Source: Oxytricha trifallax
Lineage: Eukaryota > Ciliophora > Spirotrichea > Sporadotrichida > Oxytrichidae
Assembly (NCBI GenBank): GCA_000711775.1
Contig: ARYC01001243.1
Location: 58,293 to 122,292 of the forward strand
Direction of reading: 5' to 3'
DNA: 64,000 bases
Position numbers and translations under genes: made by a program. The notes under the pieces were generated by a model. The model had not been told where the DNA came from. It did no database searches and worked only from the letters and a program-made list of their open reading frames with translations. This document shows, in pieces, positions 1-11,193 of this stretch (position 1 is the first letter of the stretch; each line of letters begins with the position of its first letter).

Positions 1-1458
1 ATAGATTATTTTTTATGGTCTTGTATAAAAAACCATTTGTTTCTTAATAAATTACATCATCAGTAAGTGGCAATTGAATTATAAATAATTTTCATAAATT
101 TTATCATAAAATAGTGGTTAATTGTTGCAAGATCTGGCTGCGAGAATTGTGCAGGAAAAACTTTTGACCCTACTCTTTCAAAGTCATTTATCGAGCTTGA
201 AAAAGATCCAGACAATCTAGTTGTATGAATAGTTTTATGATTTAATTTCATATAAAGAACGACAATTCGAATAATTTATATGTCATTGGAACTCTAAGTT
301 AAGATCAACTGTCACTCTCAAGGTCGTCACAAGCGTTTCAGATTTCGCAGTTTAAGTTTATAACTTATAAGTACTAAAGCGGTTATGTAATTAGCTTTAA
401 CATTTTCATGAAATTTCTTATAGCCTGGAATAGATGGAATATTGGGATTGTCAAGAGAGTATGTTTCAATATCAAGGAGTTCAGGTCCATTATTTGTTAA
501 AAGTTTAAAGACTGATGGAAAGATTTATGAATCAATTTATGCTTTGTCAATCGCGGATGATCAAAACTACAGTTACATAGATATTGGCACATATCAATTA
601 GAAGATGATTTGATGCCTGTGATCTGGTTCAAAAACTAAAGCTATTCACTCTACTGGCAAGCTCATATGAATGCTTATATGATTGGAAGAGTAAGATCAT
701 ATTGTTTTTAAATTCAATTTAGTATGGTGTACTTGCAGATAATACAACAAAAACTGGTCATTCTTTGAACTTAACTGCAAGAATAAGTACATTGTCAACT
801 TTCCTATAGTTCCCAGGTTAAATGTATAAAAATATCACTAAGTACATATTAACTAATCACACCTTCTATACTTTTGATAAGTATATTTTGACAAGCTGCA
901 ATGTTTCAGCATTCCCAAGCATCTACTTGAGACTCGATGACTTTTGGTTTGAAATAAAACCATAGTCTTACATATTGAATGAAACTTTAAATACAACTAA
1001 TGACTAATACAAAAATCTATGCACTCTCGCAATATTGCCTTCTTCAGACGTTATAATTTTAGGCGTTCCATTTTTGAGAAACTACTATACAATCTTTGAC
1101 TTGGAAAATGATCAAGTGGGCTTTTACTAGAGCAGCTACATAAAAGCGAAGTATTTTGCTGGCCCATAGCCTTAGTAGATTAAGTTACCAGCCTCAAATA
1201 ATCAACAAAATCCCAATCCTACATAATAAGAAGAATAAGAGAGTTGGTTTAGCACTAAATTACTCAATATAGTCCTGCTTACTCTTATGATTCTATTATT
1301 AAAATGAATTATTTGATTATAAAAATAAGTGGTCATCAATTTATATTCGCACAATACTTGTGCTTGGATTCATGGTTTGGTACTTTTTTGTGTATCTCAA
1401 AAATTAAAGCTCAGTATTTTAAGATTAATAACTAACTATTGTTAATCTTGAATAATGA
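1..1458 (+). CDS. Aspartyl-protease-like membrane protein, gene 1 (5' end outside window)
   Basis: Pepsin-family (A1) fold in several blocks with TAA/TAG read as Gln. A block at about 110-231 contains ARSGCENC and FDPTLSKSF, the N-lobe segment after the first active site. The block at 421-690 starts with DGILGLSR, the family's conserved loop. The block from about 722 carries VILGVPFLRNYYTIFDLEN, the typical C-lobe end. It is followed by an Asn/Gln-rich linker, a hydrophobic membrane segment (LLNIVLLTLMILLL) and a short tail ending in TGA at 1456-1458. GT-AG introns are visible, for example ending before TGG at about 110 and before TATGG at 722. The exon end just before the first intron reads QITSS where DTGSS is expected, and the second motif also lacks DTG, so this is probably a non-catalytic homologue. 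The first exon lies left of the window. Family assignment is good; lack of activity is inferred. Confidence 0.75.
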
Positions 1459-1648
1459 AATCGAAACAAAACACATTAATTTTATTCTTTTCTAGGAAGT
1501 AAAAGTCGATGTTAATTTTAATTTATATGAATAAGGTATAATCATGATGTATGCTACTTTATCTTTCAAAAAATATATGGAAAATGCTAATTACTAATAC
1601 GATTATTATATTATTTTAGCTCTTAATATTTAAGAAATATAATTTTCA

Positions 1649-4600
1649 ATGAGTACCAACTTTACTACTATTTTCTCAAACAAAAACTATAATATATTTT
1701 GTCTACTAAAATCTAAACGCTGCTCCCTATATTTATTACTTCTCGCACTAATTCTCCATTTTTCCAAAGCTTGCTAACACGAATGCGAATTGCAGAACGT
1801 TCTATAGACCATGAATTTACCAGAGGAGCACCCCCTACCTGAATATATTCCCAGGGCAGAGTGGAGTGAGAGTGGCAGCATTATTTTACCCCTACTGGTA
1901 GACGATCAATAATATTAATAACAAAATTTTAATGATTACCGTTCTGATCTATCAGATTTTGTAACTGAAAAATCCAAGTATACTTTGCACAGCACAAATT
2001 GTAAAAAAAGAATGTTATAACAAATCTTTATATAGAGAGGAAAAATATAAACACCAACTTAAAACAGAGTCAGATTCCAAGTGCCCCATAAACGAATATT
2101 TCTAAATATGTATAAATATTTTTATAAACAGAATTTTTCAACAACAATCTAAATGAAGTTTATAATTTTAGAGGAATAATGAGTTTATTTTTCTAAAATA
2201 AATTAACAATCATAGCTTAATAAGATTTAGTAAATAAATTATATCTTTTTCTTATAATAAGCAGCTTGACTATGATGGAACATTTTATACGTATTTGTTT
2301 GTGGGTAACCGTTCATAGCCAATGAAAATGATCGTTTCAATTAGTTCTTCAGTAAGCAAATTCCCAATAATTTTCTTTAACTCATGTTGATCTTTCAAAA
2401 TTTAATAAATTATTCTTACTTTATTACTCTATAAATATATTATAAAAACAATAAGCACAATTATAATTGAATTGATAGTGGATGATACTACCAAACGAGA
2501 CAATAAAGCAAGATACTGTAAACAAGTATAATTCCTCAAACTCCCAAACATATAGAGAACTTCTTACATCGCACACTTACGATGATCTATAAGTACAATA
2601 TTATCAGTGTTTAGTCAACCTTCATATTAATAAATTGTGATTAAATGCTTGATTAGAAACATTCTGAATTAAGATTTATGAGAAAGTGTTGTAACACATT
2701 AATATTAGGTGTCAAAATATACGATAAATAAAGATAAAGCGTTTGTAACAGGTTCAGTGGCGCAAGATATAGTACAGCTTGCTTATGGTGACGCATCACT
2801 AATCGTTGATAAATTTAAATTTTTCTCCTATAATTAAGTATCTGCATATTGTTAAAACCATAAATCTGCAAAATCTGCAAAATTTGTTATATAAGCGATG
2901 AGAAAATAATTAAGAAATTTGTTTGAAGATTTTATGGTGTAATATGTAAGTATCTTATACGATAATGGAAATTTAAACTTAATTCTATTAAATAGAACAA
3001 AAATTATGGAATTATCGGATTTGGAAGAGACTTTATATCTCCATCACAAAACAGCGGTCCACTACTCCTTCAAACCTTGCGATAAAGTGGGAACCTGAAA
3101 AATGGAGTTTTCTCAATCCTGATTGGAGGTCCTAATGATAAATCTACTATTGAAATTGGTGGCTATAACTAACTTGTCGTAGAAAACATCACTTCAGTTA
3201 TTATTCGTAATTTAATTATGAAAAATATAATCTTATATCAACTTCATCTCAAATAAATTTAAGGCCTGGATTTTTAGCTCAAAGTAATAGCGTAAATTCC
3301 TCGACGCCAAACTAAAACTCAAATTAAGGGTCTACTACTCCTTCAAATAATGGTAGTTCAGGAAATACAGGTGGAAATACTTAATCATAAAATCCCATTT
3401 TCTCTAGAGTGGCGATATATGTATATATATATATATATATATTATTTTTTTATTGTTATTATGTTTCGATTTTGCATTTTTTAATTTTAATTGAATAAAA
3501 AACAGCATAAAATGGATAATAAAATTTTTTTCAAAGAAGATTTTAACAATAAAAACATCCAACGATTTATTAATATTACAAATATATTTTTTCAAGGTTT
3601 TAGTGTATTTTAATCTAAGACTAAAATTAAATGGTTCGACAATTTATTTTATGCACAAGAATGGCAAGTAGAAATGAATGGATATTACATTAATTAAACT
3701 TCAAAGATTCTTAATGGAACTTAGCCTGGAGGTAATTACACTGGCAAGGCTATCTTTATAATTTGACATATATTTAAAAATTGCTTCCATATTAATTAAA
3801 ATTATGATTTTTATAGTTCCACTATTTAATACCTCTAATTCCCAGACGCAGTGAAGGATCAAATCTTAAAGCGTCTAACTATGGACAAATAAAATTAAAC
3901 TTTGCAGTTTTTGAACTCAGAAGATGGTCAGTACTTGACTTTTGCAACTTGCAATGCTAGTCGTTACCCCTCACTGTGGCTCAGACTGGAAGATGCCTGG
4001 TTTGAAATTAAACCATAAACTTTTATTATGGAGAAACCAGCTACTGTATAGGGAGATTACTGCCCGATTGGGATATCTTCGTCAGGCTCAAATGACGTAG
4101 TATTAGGTTTGGTATTTCTCAGAAATTATTGATAATAACTAAATATTTAGGATAATTAAAAATGAAATTACTACATGATTTTTGATTTCGATAATGACAA
4201 CATAGGACTGTCTAAAAATAAATATACTCTTTCTAGTTTTTACGATGGACCACCTCTTTAATTTATTTTGGTTGTTATTATTTAATAAGCAAGCTACATA
4301 CTGAGAGTCATATTTAAAAAATTAAAAATAATTTTATTATAAAATCTCCCATATTCAAATTTTTAGTGATTTATAGATTTTTTTCATGAGAATCCTACAA
4401 TAATTTCCATCCCAAATCAGAAATTATGTTGTACTTTTTTCTTCTTTTTCTTTAATGAAATTCCAATTTTTGCTATATAATTATATACCCACCTCCTCAA
4501 ATGATAAATTTCACTGCCTAAATATCTCAACCAATTCCGGCAAACACTAGTCCAACTAACAACGGAGGAAGTACCTCTAGCAGTAACTGGTTTAATATGA

Positions 4601-4876
4601 GCGACTAAACTATTCTGATAATTGAGATAGTTGTCCTATCAATATTGGTGGTTTTTAATTAAATTTTAACATAATTGAATATTTTAATTAAAGTCATAAG
4701 AAATTTTTAAAGTTTGCATAGGAGGTAAGTTTAATTATTTTTTATACTAATAAATTATAACTATAGGATTCCTAGTTTGGTACTATTTCTTTAGAACCAT
4801 GCTCTCTGGTTAATATTAAAACAAGTTTGATATGGATGGTTATAATATATTATAATATTTTTAATTTTATAATTGA
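1649..4876 (+). CDS. Aspartyl-protease-like membrane protein, gene 2 (paralogue of gene 1)
   Basis: Starts at ATG 1649 with a basic stretch and a hydrophobic signal-like segment (LYLLLLALILHFSKAC). Later blocks follow the pepsin order: DYDGTFYTYLFVGN (about 2270), SVAQDIVQLAYGD (about 2730), YGIIGFGRD (about 3005), SILIGGPNDKSTIEIGGYN (about 3105), WLRLEDAWFEIKPQ (about 3980), and VVLGLVFLRNYYMIFDFDN, which is readable only after a 42-bp IES at 4122 is removed. A Ser/Asn linker, a membrane helix (ILIIEIVVLSILVVF) and a last exon ending in TGA at 4874-4876 follow. The first active-site position reads SISSS instead of DTGSS. A second Ser/Asn-rich linker block (3244-3420) sits out of order between the lobes. 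It lies in the same orientation as gene 1, so this is a tandem pair. Exact exon and IES borders are only partly resolved. Confidence 0.7.
3244..3420 (+). other. Out-of-order Ser/Asn/Gly-rich coding block
   Basis: An open frame (with TAA/TAG as Gln) beginning INLRPGFLAQ and running into repeats of Ser, Asn, Gly, Thr and Pro. It resembles the linker that sits after the protease domain in gene 1 and at about 4503 in gene 2. Here it lies between N-lobe and C-lobe blocks, where the fold has no such linker. It could be a scrambled or duplicated coding block, or the remnant of another paralogue. Confidence 0.45.
3416..3441. repeat. TA microsatellite
   Basis: Run of alternating T and A directly after the displaced linker block; simple repeat with no other signal. 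Confidence 0.8.
4122..4163. other. IES, 42 bp, pointer GAAATTA
   Basis: GAAATTA occurs at 4122-4128 and again at 4164-4170. Read straight through, the protease frame hits TGA right after LRNY. Removing one repeat copy and the intervening AT-rich DNA joins LRNY to YMIFDFDNDN, matching LRNYYTIFDLEND in the neighbouring paralogue. Confidence 0.85.
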
Positions 4877-5961
4877 AATGATATTTCATGGAAATATTTC
4901 AATTTGAAATTTATTAAAGTTAACTGATAATAAACAATAATTTTATCATGAGAATTGATATTTTTTATGTTAAATTTAGTGAAATTATATTTTGTTATAT
5001 ATTCGATAATTAAAGTTGTGTATGAATACTTTATTGTAGAAAAGTCAAATAATTTAACATAATAAATTATTTCCAATATTTATTTCAAAACAATCTGTGA
5101 ATTTTCCAATCATATTTATCTTATAAAATTAAAGATTATTATATAGAATAGAAAAAGTAAAGAAAATCTTATCTAACTTTAAAAACAAAAGATAGGTTTT
5201 TTCATTCTTAAAATGATAAAATTCTATCGATTTTATTAATTAATACTCCAAATATCTTGTATTTTATGTAATAACTGCCAATGCATCCTTATAATATATC
5301 TCCAAACCAATTGAAAAAAGTATCACTAAAATCAAGCCTAAATTTAATAACTTAACCTACCACTATTTCTATAGTGATGCTTGATGTATGAACTCTTATC
5401 AAATATTGACATTGTTATAACGTCTAAACATCCTTGTAAATATTCATAAAATATTGCTATGTTTTGTTATATGATTCATTATAATGTAAATAACCATAAT
5501 AAGCTAAGAAACTTGTGAATAATTGAATCTAATATATATTCACTATGTTTTGATGAGTTTATGCAGGCAAATGAATTTTAAAGCTTCAGTGATAAATATC
5601 TCATTTATTTCTAAAAGTTATCAACTTCTACATATTATTATTCTTTACATTATCTCGCATGATGTCAGAAGTTTAAATTTTTACTTCATTTCTCATTTAA
5701 ATTGATTTTATGTATATTATTTTCTCATTTTACTATGTTTCTGGGGGGATAAAAATTTAGTTTCTGTTTACTCTCTTTTTTTTCCAATTTTGAATCTAAA
5801 TTTAAATTATAATCTCATTATTATAGATTTTAATCTAGCTATGTTTTTTAATATTAATTATTAATATTAATCTAAATAACTTCATGTTCTCAAATATTAA
5901 TATTATAAAAATGATTGATAAATGAGAATTAAGAATTAATTATATAAATAAAAACAGATTA
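4877..5961. other. AT-rich intergenic region, no gene seen
   Basis: Very AT-rich DNA between the TGA of protease gene 2 and the ATG of the coiled-coil gene. Open frames exist on both strands (for example 4867-5076 minus and 5523-5705 plus), but their composition is what random AT-rich sequence gives and they contain no motif. Confidence 0.6.
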
Positions 5962-8900
5962 ATGAATAATTTAAAGAATCTCATCCAAAACCCACTATTA
6001 CAATAAAACGTGTATCATAATATACCCCAATAGCACACTAATTAAACTACAACAACTACTACAACTTCAGATAGGTAGAATTACTTTACTAAATGAGTTA
6101 ATTTAAAATGATAATTAATTTATATCATGATCTTTTTTTTAAATCAATTATTATATGTGATATAAAATAAATATTATTATTTATTATTTTTGTGATTGAT
6201 CAGTAAGCGGTGCGAGCAGCTCATACAAAACAATGAGATCACGAAACAACAATTTAACTTAGAATGTATCTGCAGATTAAATTAATTAAATACAAATTAA
6301 TGTAAGTTTTATTCAATTATCTATGAACTATTAATTATTCTAAATAAATCAAGAAATAATACTAATATATAGGGATAGAATTTGACAGCAAGCCAATTGA
6401 ATAATTTTTAAAATAATAATAATCAATTAAAAATAGATTAAATACAAAAAACAGCATAATATGCTTTTACATCCTTAAAAATTAGACATCTCGTTTTTCA
6501 TTTTTCAAACAATGATCTACTTAAGGAATAATAATTTGTATAATTAAAATTCATTTTAAATTTAATTAAATCAAAGCTAATTAAAAATGCTTTGAAAATT
6601 ATTATAACTGACAATTTTTATATTATTATAAAAATAATTTTTTTCTCCATTTTCTTAAATTCTATAATAATTCTTATCTCTACAAAGAACTATTGAGTAA
6701 AGTTTTTAAAAATATATTCTTACATATTTTAAATAATTTATTTAATTGAACAATGGAAAAATGTCCTAAAATCTATCTTTTAACAGTTATGGCTAACATC
6801 AAATAAGTACAATTTATATATAAAAACGTATAAATTTCCCTAAAATATTAATTATTATATATTATAATACCACCCTTGAAAAAACTCCTTCAACTAATCT
6901 CCATCATAATTACAACCAAAATAACTCTCTTGAAAAAGAAAAATCAATAAAAATAAACTTAAAAAATTAACTGTATCAGGGAGAGCATTTGCAATCTAAA
7001 ATTTTAGAACATGCTAAGAATAGTAAAACTACCAAGAGTTACACAAATTAAGAACTTAAACTATTGCCTAATTTTGATATTAAAGATAGTTATGGAATTA
7101 GTGGGAGAGATTAACCTTCTCACTTCTCAGATAAGAAGTAGAAATACTCTCAAATGTAAATTATGCTAAATTTTAAGTAAATATAATTGAAAGTTACAAA
7201 AGCTATCTAATTTCACTCCAATTAGTACTTTACTTAAATTTTTAAATACTCTGCCCATATACTTTCAGAGGGTAGACGAGGTCTCCAAACATCTCATCAA
7301 TCCCAGAGAGAAGCCTAAGATCCCCTTCAAATTGCAATTTAAAGTTAAAAATAGAATTCAAAACCAATCACCATGCATAGTTTAAGCATATTTCATAATG
7401 ATAATTAATCCAAAGACAAATTGTCTATGGAGAAAACCTTCAAAATGACTAATAAAAAGATAAGCGCTAGGTTTATTGAATAATGGCTAAATGAGACACT
7501 TAAAGAATGTGAAGACCTTGATATTAAATTATTTTTATAATCAAAGAACACATTTACTCTATTTTAATTAGGTTTTATAATATATTCCAGGATCCTTAAG
7601 TAAACCTGAGCACAAGCTTCCTCTTTCTAGATACAGCATGGATCGAATGTATCTCACAGTAAGTTTATTAAAAATTTTTTTATTAATTATATCATGAATA
7701 TTATAGAACATTGGAATACCTTTGCATCAAGTTAATAGAATTTACCAATCACTATTTGTGTACTCCGTTGGTTTTTATGCTCTGCTTGACGATTGTACTA
7801 AAAACCTTGAAAACGATAGAATTATTACTCAGTCCAAAATATGGAAAGTCTACTAAATTTTATTGGAGTATTGCTGCAAGACTGATTATAGATTAATTAC
7901 ACAAGAGAGTAAGTTAGTGAATAATATTTGATAAAATGTACTATAAACTTTTAAGTTCTTTGAAAACTAAAGTGTACTATATAGTTGAGAAATTCAATCA
8001 GTAGTAAGCTGATGAAAAATTCACTTTAAATGATAAGAATGTAATTATAAATTAAAGTTTAGAGATGCTATTTAAAAGCTAGAAGAAAGTGAAACTAATT
8101 TGATTTATAATAATATTTTGAGAAGACTTTAGAATCAGTTTGACGAAATTACAGTAGAAAAGAATTAAGAAAGAAACGAAAAATCAAAGATCATGAAAGA
8201 TTTCCAAAATACCTCTCAATCATTTAATTATTAGTGAATTATCTATGAAAAATGCAATTATTTTTATATTGATGAGGAGGAAGTACAACTTAGATTATTT
8301 TTTGAATCAAAATTGAATTCCCTTCATCACCTAAACAGAGAAATGACAACAAAACTAAAAAACTTCAAACTTAAGTACTCACATGAAGTCATAAAAAATC
8401 AAGATTTAAAAGATGAAAATAAAAGACTTTTAGATGAATTGGATAACATTAAGTCAACAAATTTTAATCTAAATAAAGAGCTGGATGAATCAAACATAAA
8501 ATTGGAGTTTAATATGGAGGACAAACTCAAAATTGAATAGAATCTATTTTAAGTTAAAACCAAGCTCATATAAAATTTACTCATTAATTTATCTGATAAT
8601 AAAATCAATAAAAATGTATTGCTAATTTACAATTTAGCTCCATGAAGAAAACTTAAAATTAGATATCACGACTTAAAACCTCGATTTAATAACAAAAGAA
8701 AAAGAAAAATTAGAGATGGAACTATAAAATTACAAAAACTTCGTAAGTTCAAAGACAAATGAGCATCAAAACATCGATTCTTACTTGGCTTAGGTGAGTT
8801 TAAGAGGCGAAGAGCTTGAAGTCACTCTGAGTTAATATAAAATGAAGGAAGATAGAACCCGCAAGAAACTCCAATTTTATAAGAGTTAGTATATGGGATT

Positions 8901-11048
8901 CGAGTTATAACGTAAGACACTAGAAGAAGAGAATCAAATAATATCTTAAGCGATGAGGGAAGCCAATAAAAAGATTTAGGAGCAAATTGGTTAAATTGAG
9001 GAGTTGGAGCAAGTTAAAAATGATCAAGTCAGGTATGTTGCTGTCTTGAAAAACGAAGTATAAGAGATTCATAATCGAGCTAATATTTAGATTTTGGCAA
9101 GGAGGGATCTGGAGAATAAGCTCAAGGATCAAATTAATCAGACATCTAGTCTAGTTTAGAAATTGGAGGAAGCTATAATTAAAGGCTTTAAATATATATA
9201 AATGTGTTTAATGATTTCTGAATAAATGCTTATGAAATATTTATGAATATATTATAACGAAGAAATCAAGCAGCTAAAACAAATGCAAAATCGTTTAGAA
9301 TATAACTTAACTTAATCAGAGCTAGAAAAAACAGACGTAGAAAATTAAGTAACTGCTCTAGAATATAAATTGGAAACTTTTGAGGAGAAATTTGACGACA
9401 CAAAGACTACTCTAAGACTTTAAGCCAATAATGAAAAAATGTCGAGAGATGAGTGGAAAGACAGGTTTGACAAGGAAAATCAGGCTTTAAATATGGCTTA
9501 GAAAAATCTAAATTAGGCAAAAGGCGAGGTTGCAGAATTGAAAATTAAGCTGTAGACTTACGATAGGTAGATTAGTGATGCCAAAGAGCAAAAAGAGGCG
9601 TTTAAAATGGACAGAGATAACTTGCATACAAAATACAATGACGCTTGTGGGTTGATAGAGAAGCTGGAGAGAGAACTCTACACCAAGAGAAAGATACTTG
9701 AAAACTTTGACAAAGATAAAAAGAATGAAATTATATGCATGTTCTCAATAAAACAATCATATTAACACTTAGTTCATGTATATCTTAAGTGAGTTGTTGC
9801 GTTAAAAATACTTAAAACTTGAGATCATGGAAGAAAAAGATAAGCAAGACTCAAAACTAAAAGAGCTTTAAATTAAACTAGAAACTATGAAAAAGTCAGA
9901 GGATAAATTTACTTAAGAGAAATTAGAACTCAAAACTAAAATTGAAGAATAAGGCAGAATCATATTTGAGTTGAAGATTGCAAAAGAAGAGTTGGAAAGT
10001 AGATTTGATGGGTTAAATGATTAAAATAAGAGGTATAAGTGGGACATTGATGGTTTTATGATGATAATTTGTGACTATGAAGCATAATTAGATATAATTT
10101 AGATACCTTAATAATAATATTGAAGTTTGAAATTTGGGGGGAGAAATTTCCTACCAAGAGGGAAGTTTCCTGTCAAGTAAATTTATATATAAAATTTTTA
10201 ATTAATAATTTTTACTGATTTAATGGCTAAAGGTTCAGTTAAACATTTTTTTAAGAGTTAAATAGATAATTTGAAATTATATTATAATATCATAACTTGA
10301 GAAATAGAATGATAAATTTATTATAATTCATACTAAATATTTTTTAAATTAAGGAAAATAAGATGATATAAAAATGAAAATATTGTTTCAACATAAAGTA
10401 GATCTTGTAATACTTCATGAGTGTTAGGTTAAATTGCTTGAATCACAAATATGTGAAAATTATAAAAGGTGCTTAAAGTTGTCAAACAATAATTCCATAA
10501 AGAAAAAATAAATTTAAAATAATAAAAAAACTTCTTGACTTGAAACTTACCTAAAATTTTTTTATCATAAACCTTAGCAAGAAACTTCCCACCCCTCCCA
10601 AATTATTGTTATAGACTTACCTAATAATACAGTAAAATCTAAGAAGAAAACAATTTATTAAAGAGAGATAAACTGGATATTGAAGATAAAGAAATTTAAT
10701 ATTCTAATAATGATTGTGAAGCTATGGTATAAACTGATTTGACTTTTGAAAAAGTAAGTGGTAGGATGGTGGTGTATCACTAAAACGGCAATTAAATTGA
10801 GAAAATGCGCACATATTCATCAAGAGAAGACTTCATTCATAAAAAAATCTATGAATTTTAACGATATTTACATTGATATTTTTAATACAGCATCTAAGTA
10901 GACAAATTTATCAATGTAAGTCATATATTATATTTAAATATATGTATATAGAAGTGACAGAGGTGCTTCAGCTGAACCTCAAATGAGAAAAATAGATGAA
11001 GTTAAGATTAAGAGACTATTGAAAAATGCTTATGCATCAAATAATTGA
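5962..11048 (+). CDS. Large coiled-coil protein
   Basis: The start at ATG 5962 (MNNLKNLIQN) begins a Gln/Thr-rich N-terminus. It is followed by exons with GT-AG introns (donor GTAAGT after about 6300, another after 7650) and then long heptad-rich blocks at about 8300-9240, 9250-9740 and 9800-10116 full of Glu, Lys, Leu and Gln. After a 513-bp IES the frame continues (SKIQEENNLLKRD), and the last exon ends in TGA at 11046-11048. TAA/TAG are used freely as Gln. It has no catalytic motif and looks like a structural filament, basal-body or scaffold protein; the function is unknown. The calpain gene starts 146 bp downstream on the same strand. A small IES probably also lies near 9190-9255. Borders of introns versus IESs in 6300-8300 are approximate. 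Confidence 0.8.
10109..10621. other. IES, 513 bp, pointer TAATAATA, made of a MITE
   Basis: TAATAATA occurs at 10109-10116 and 10622-10629. Joining at this repeat gives IIQIPQQYSKIQEENN in a single frame across the junction, while the unspliced frame stops at TGA soon after 10116. Almost the whole insert is the MITE listed at 10136-10599. Confidence 0.85.
10136..10599. mobile_element. MITE, GTTTCCTGCAC family, copy 1 (diverged)
   Basis: Non-coding AT-rich element bounded by a G-run and a C-run. It has inverted repeats just inside (GAAATTTCCT and GGAAGTTTCCTG on the left, AAGAAACTTCCC on the right). It matches the copies at 19567-20088 and 58763-59265, including the internal TTTTTTTATCATAAACC stretch shared with the third copy. 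It is the most degenerate of the three, and no clear target duplication is left. Confidence 0.75.
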
Positions 11049-11193
11049 AATAAAATTCTTTACATACAAGCAATAATTTAATCCAGTTTAATTTATAATA
11101 TTTATTCAACATTTAATTAACTATATGATACTTGGATTTATATCAGATTGAAATAGAATAAATTAGATATATTTTTATTCAAATTGTTTAAAA

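Noticed and set aside
60-251. Minus-strand 63-codon frame
   Set aside because: The plus strand here encodes the aspartyl-protease segment with SGCENC and FDPTLSKSF, so the minus frame is a shadow.
4867-5705. Two 60-70 codon frames in AT-rich DNA
   Set aside because: Composition is low-complexity Ile/Tyr/Asn/Phe as expected from random AT-rich sequence; no motif or paralogue.
7711-7896. Plus-strand frame of 61 codons rich in Leu and Ile
   Set aside because: A neighbouring plus-strand frame (NIGIPLHQVNRIYQSLF...) between AG and GTAAGT is the real exon of the coiled-coil gene.
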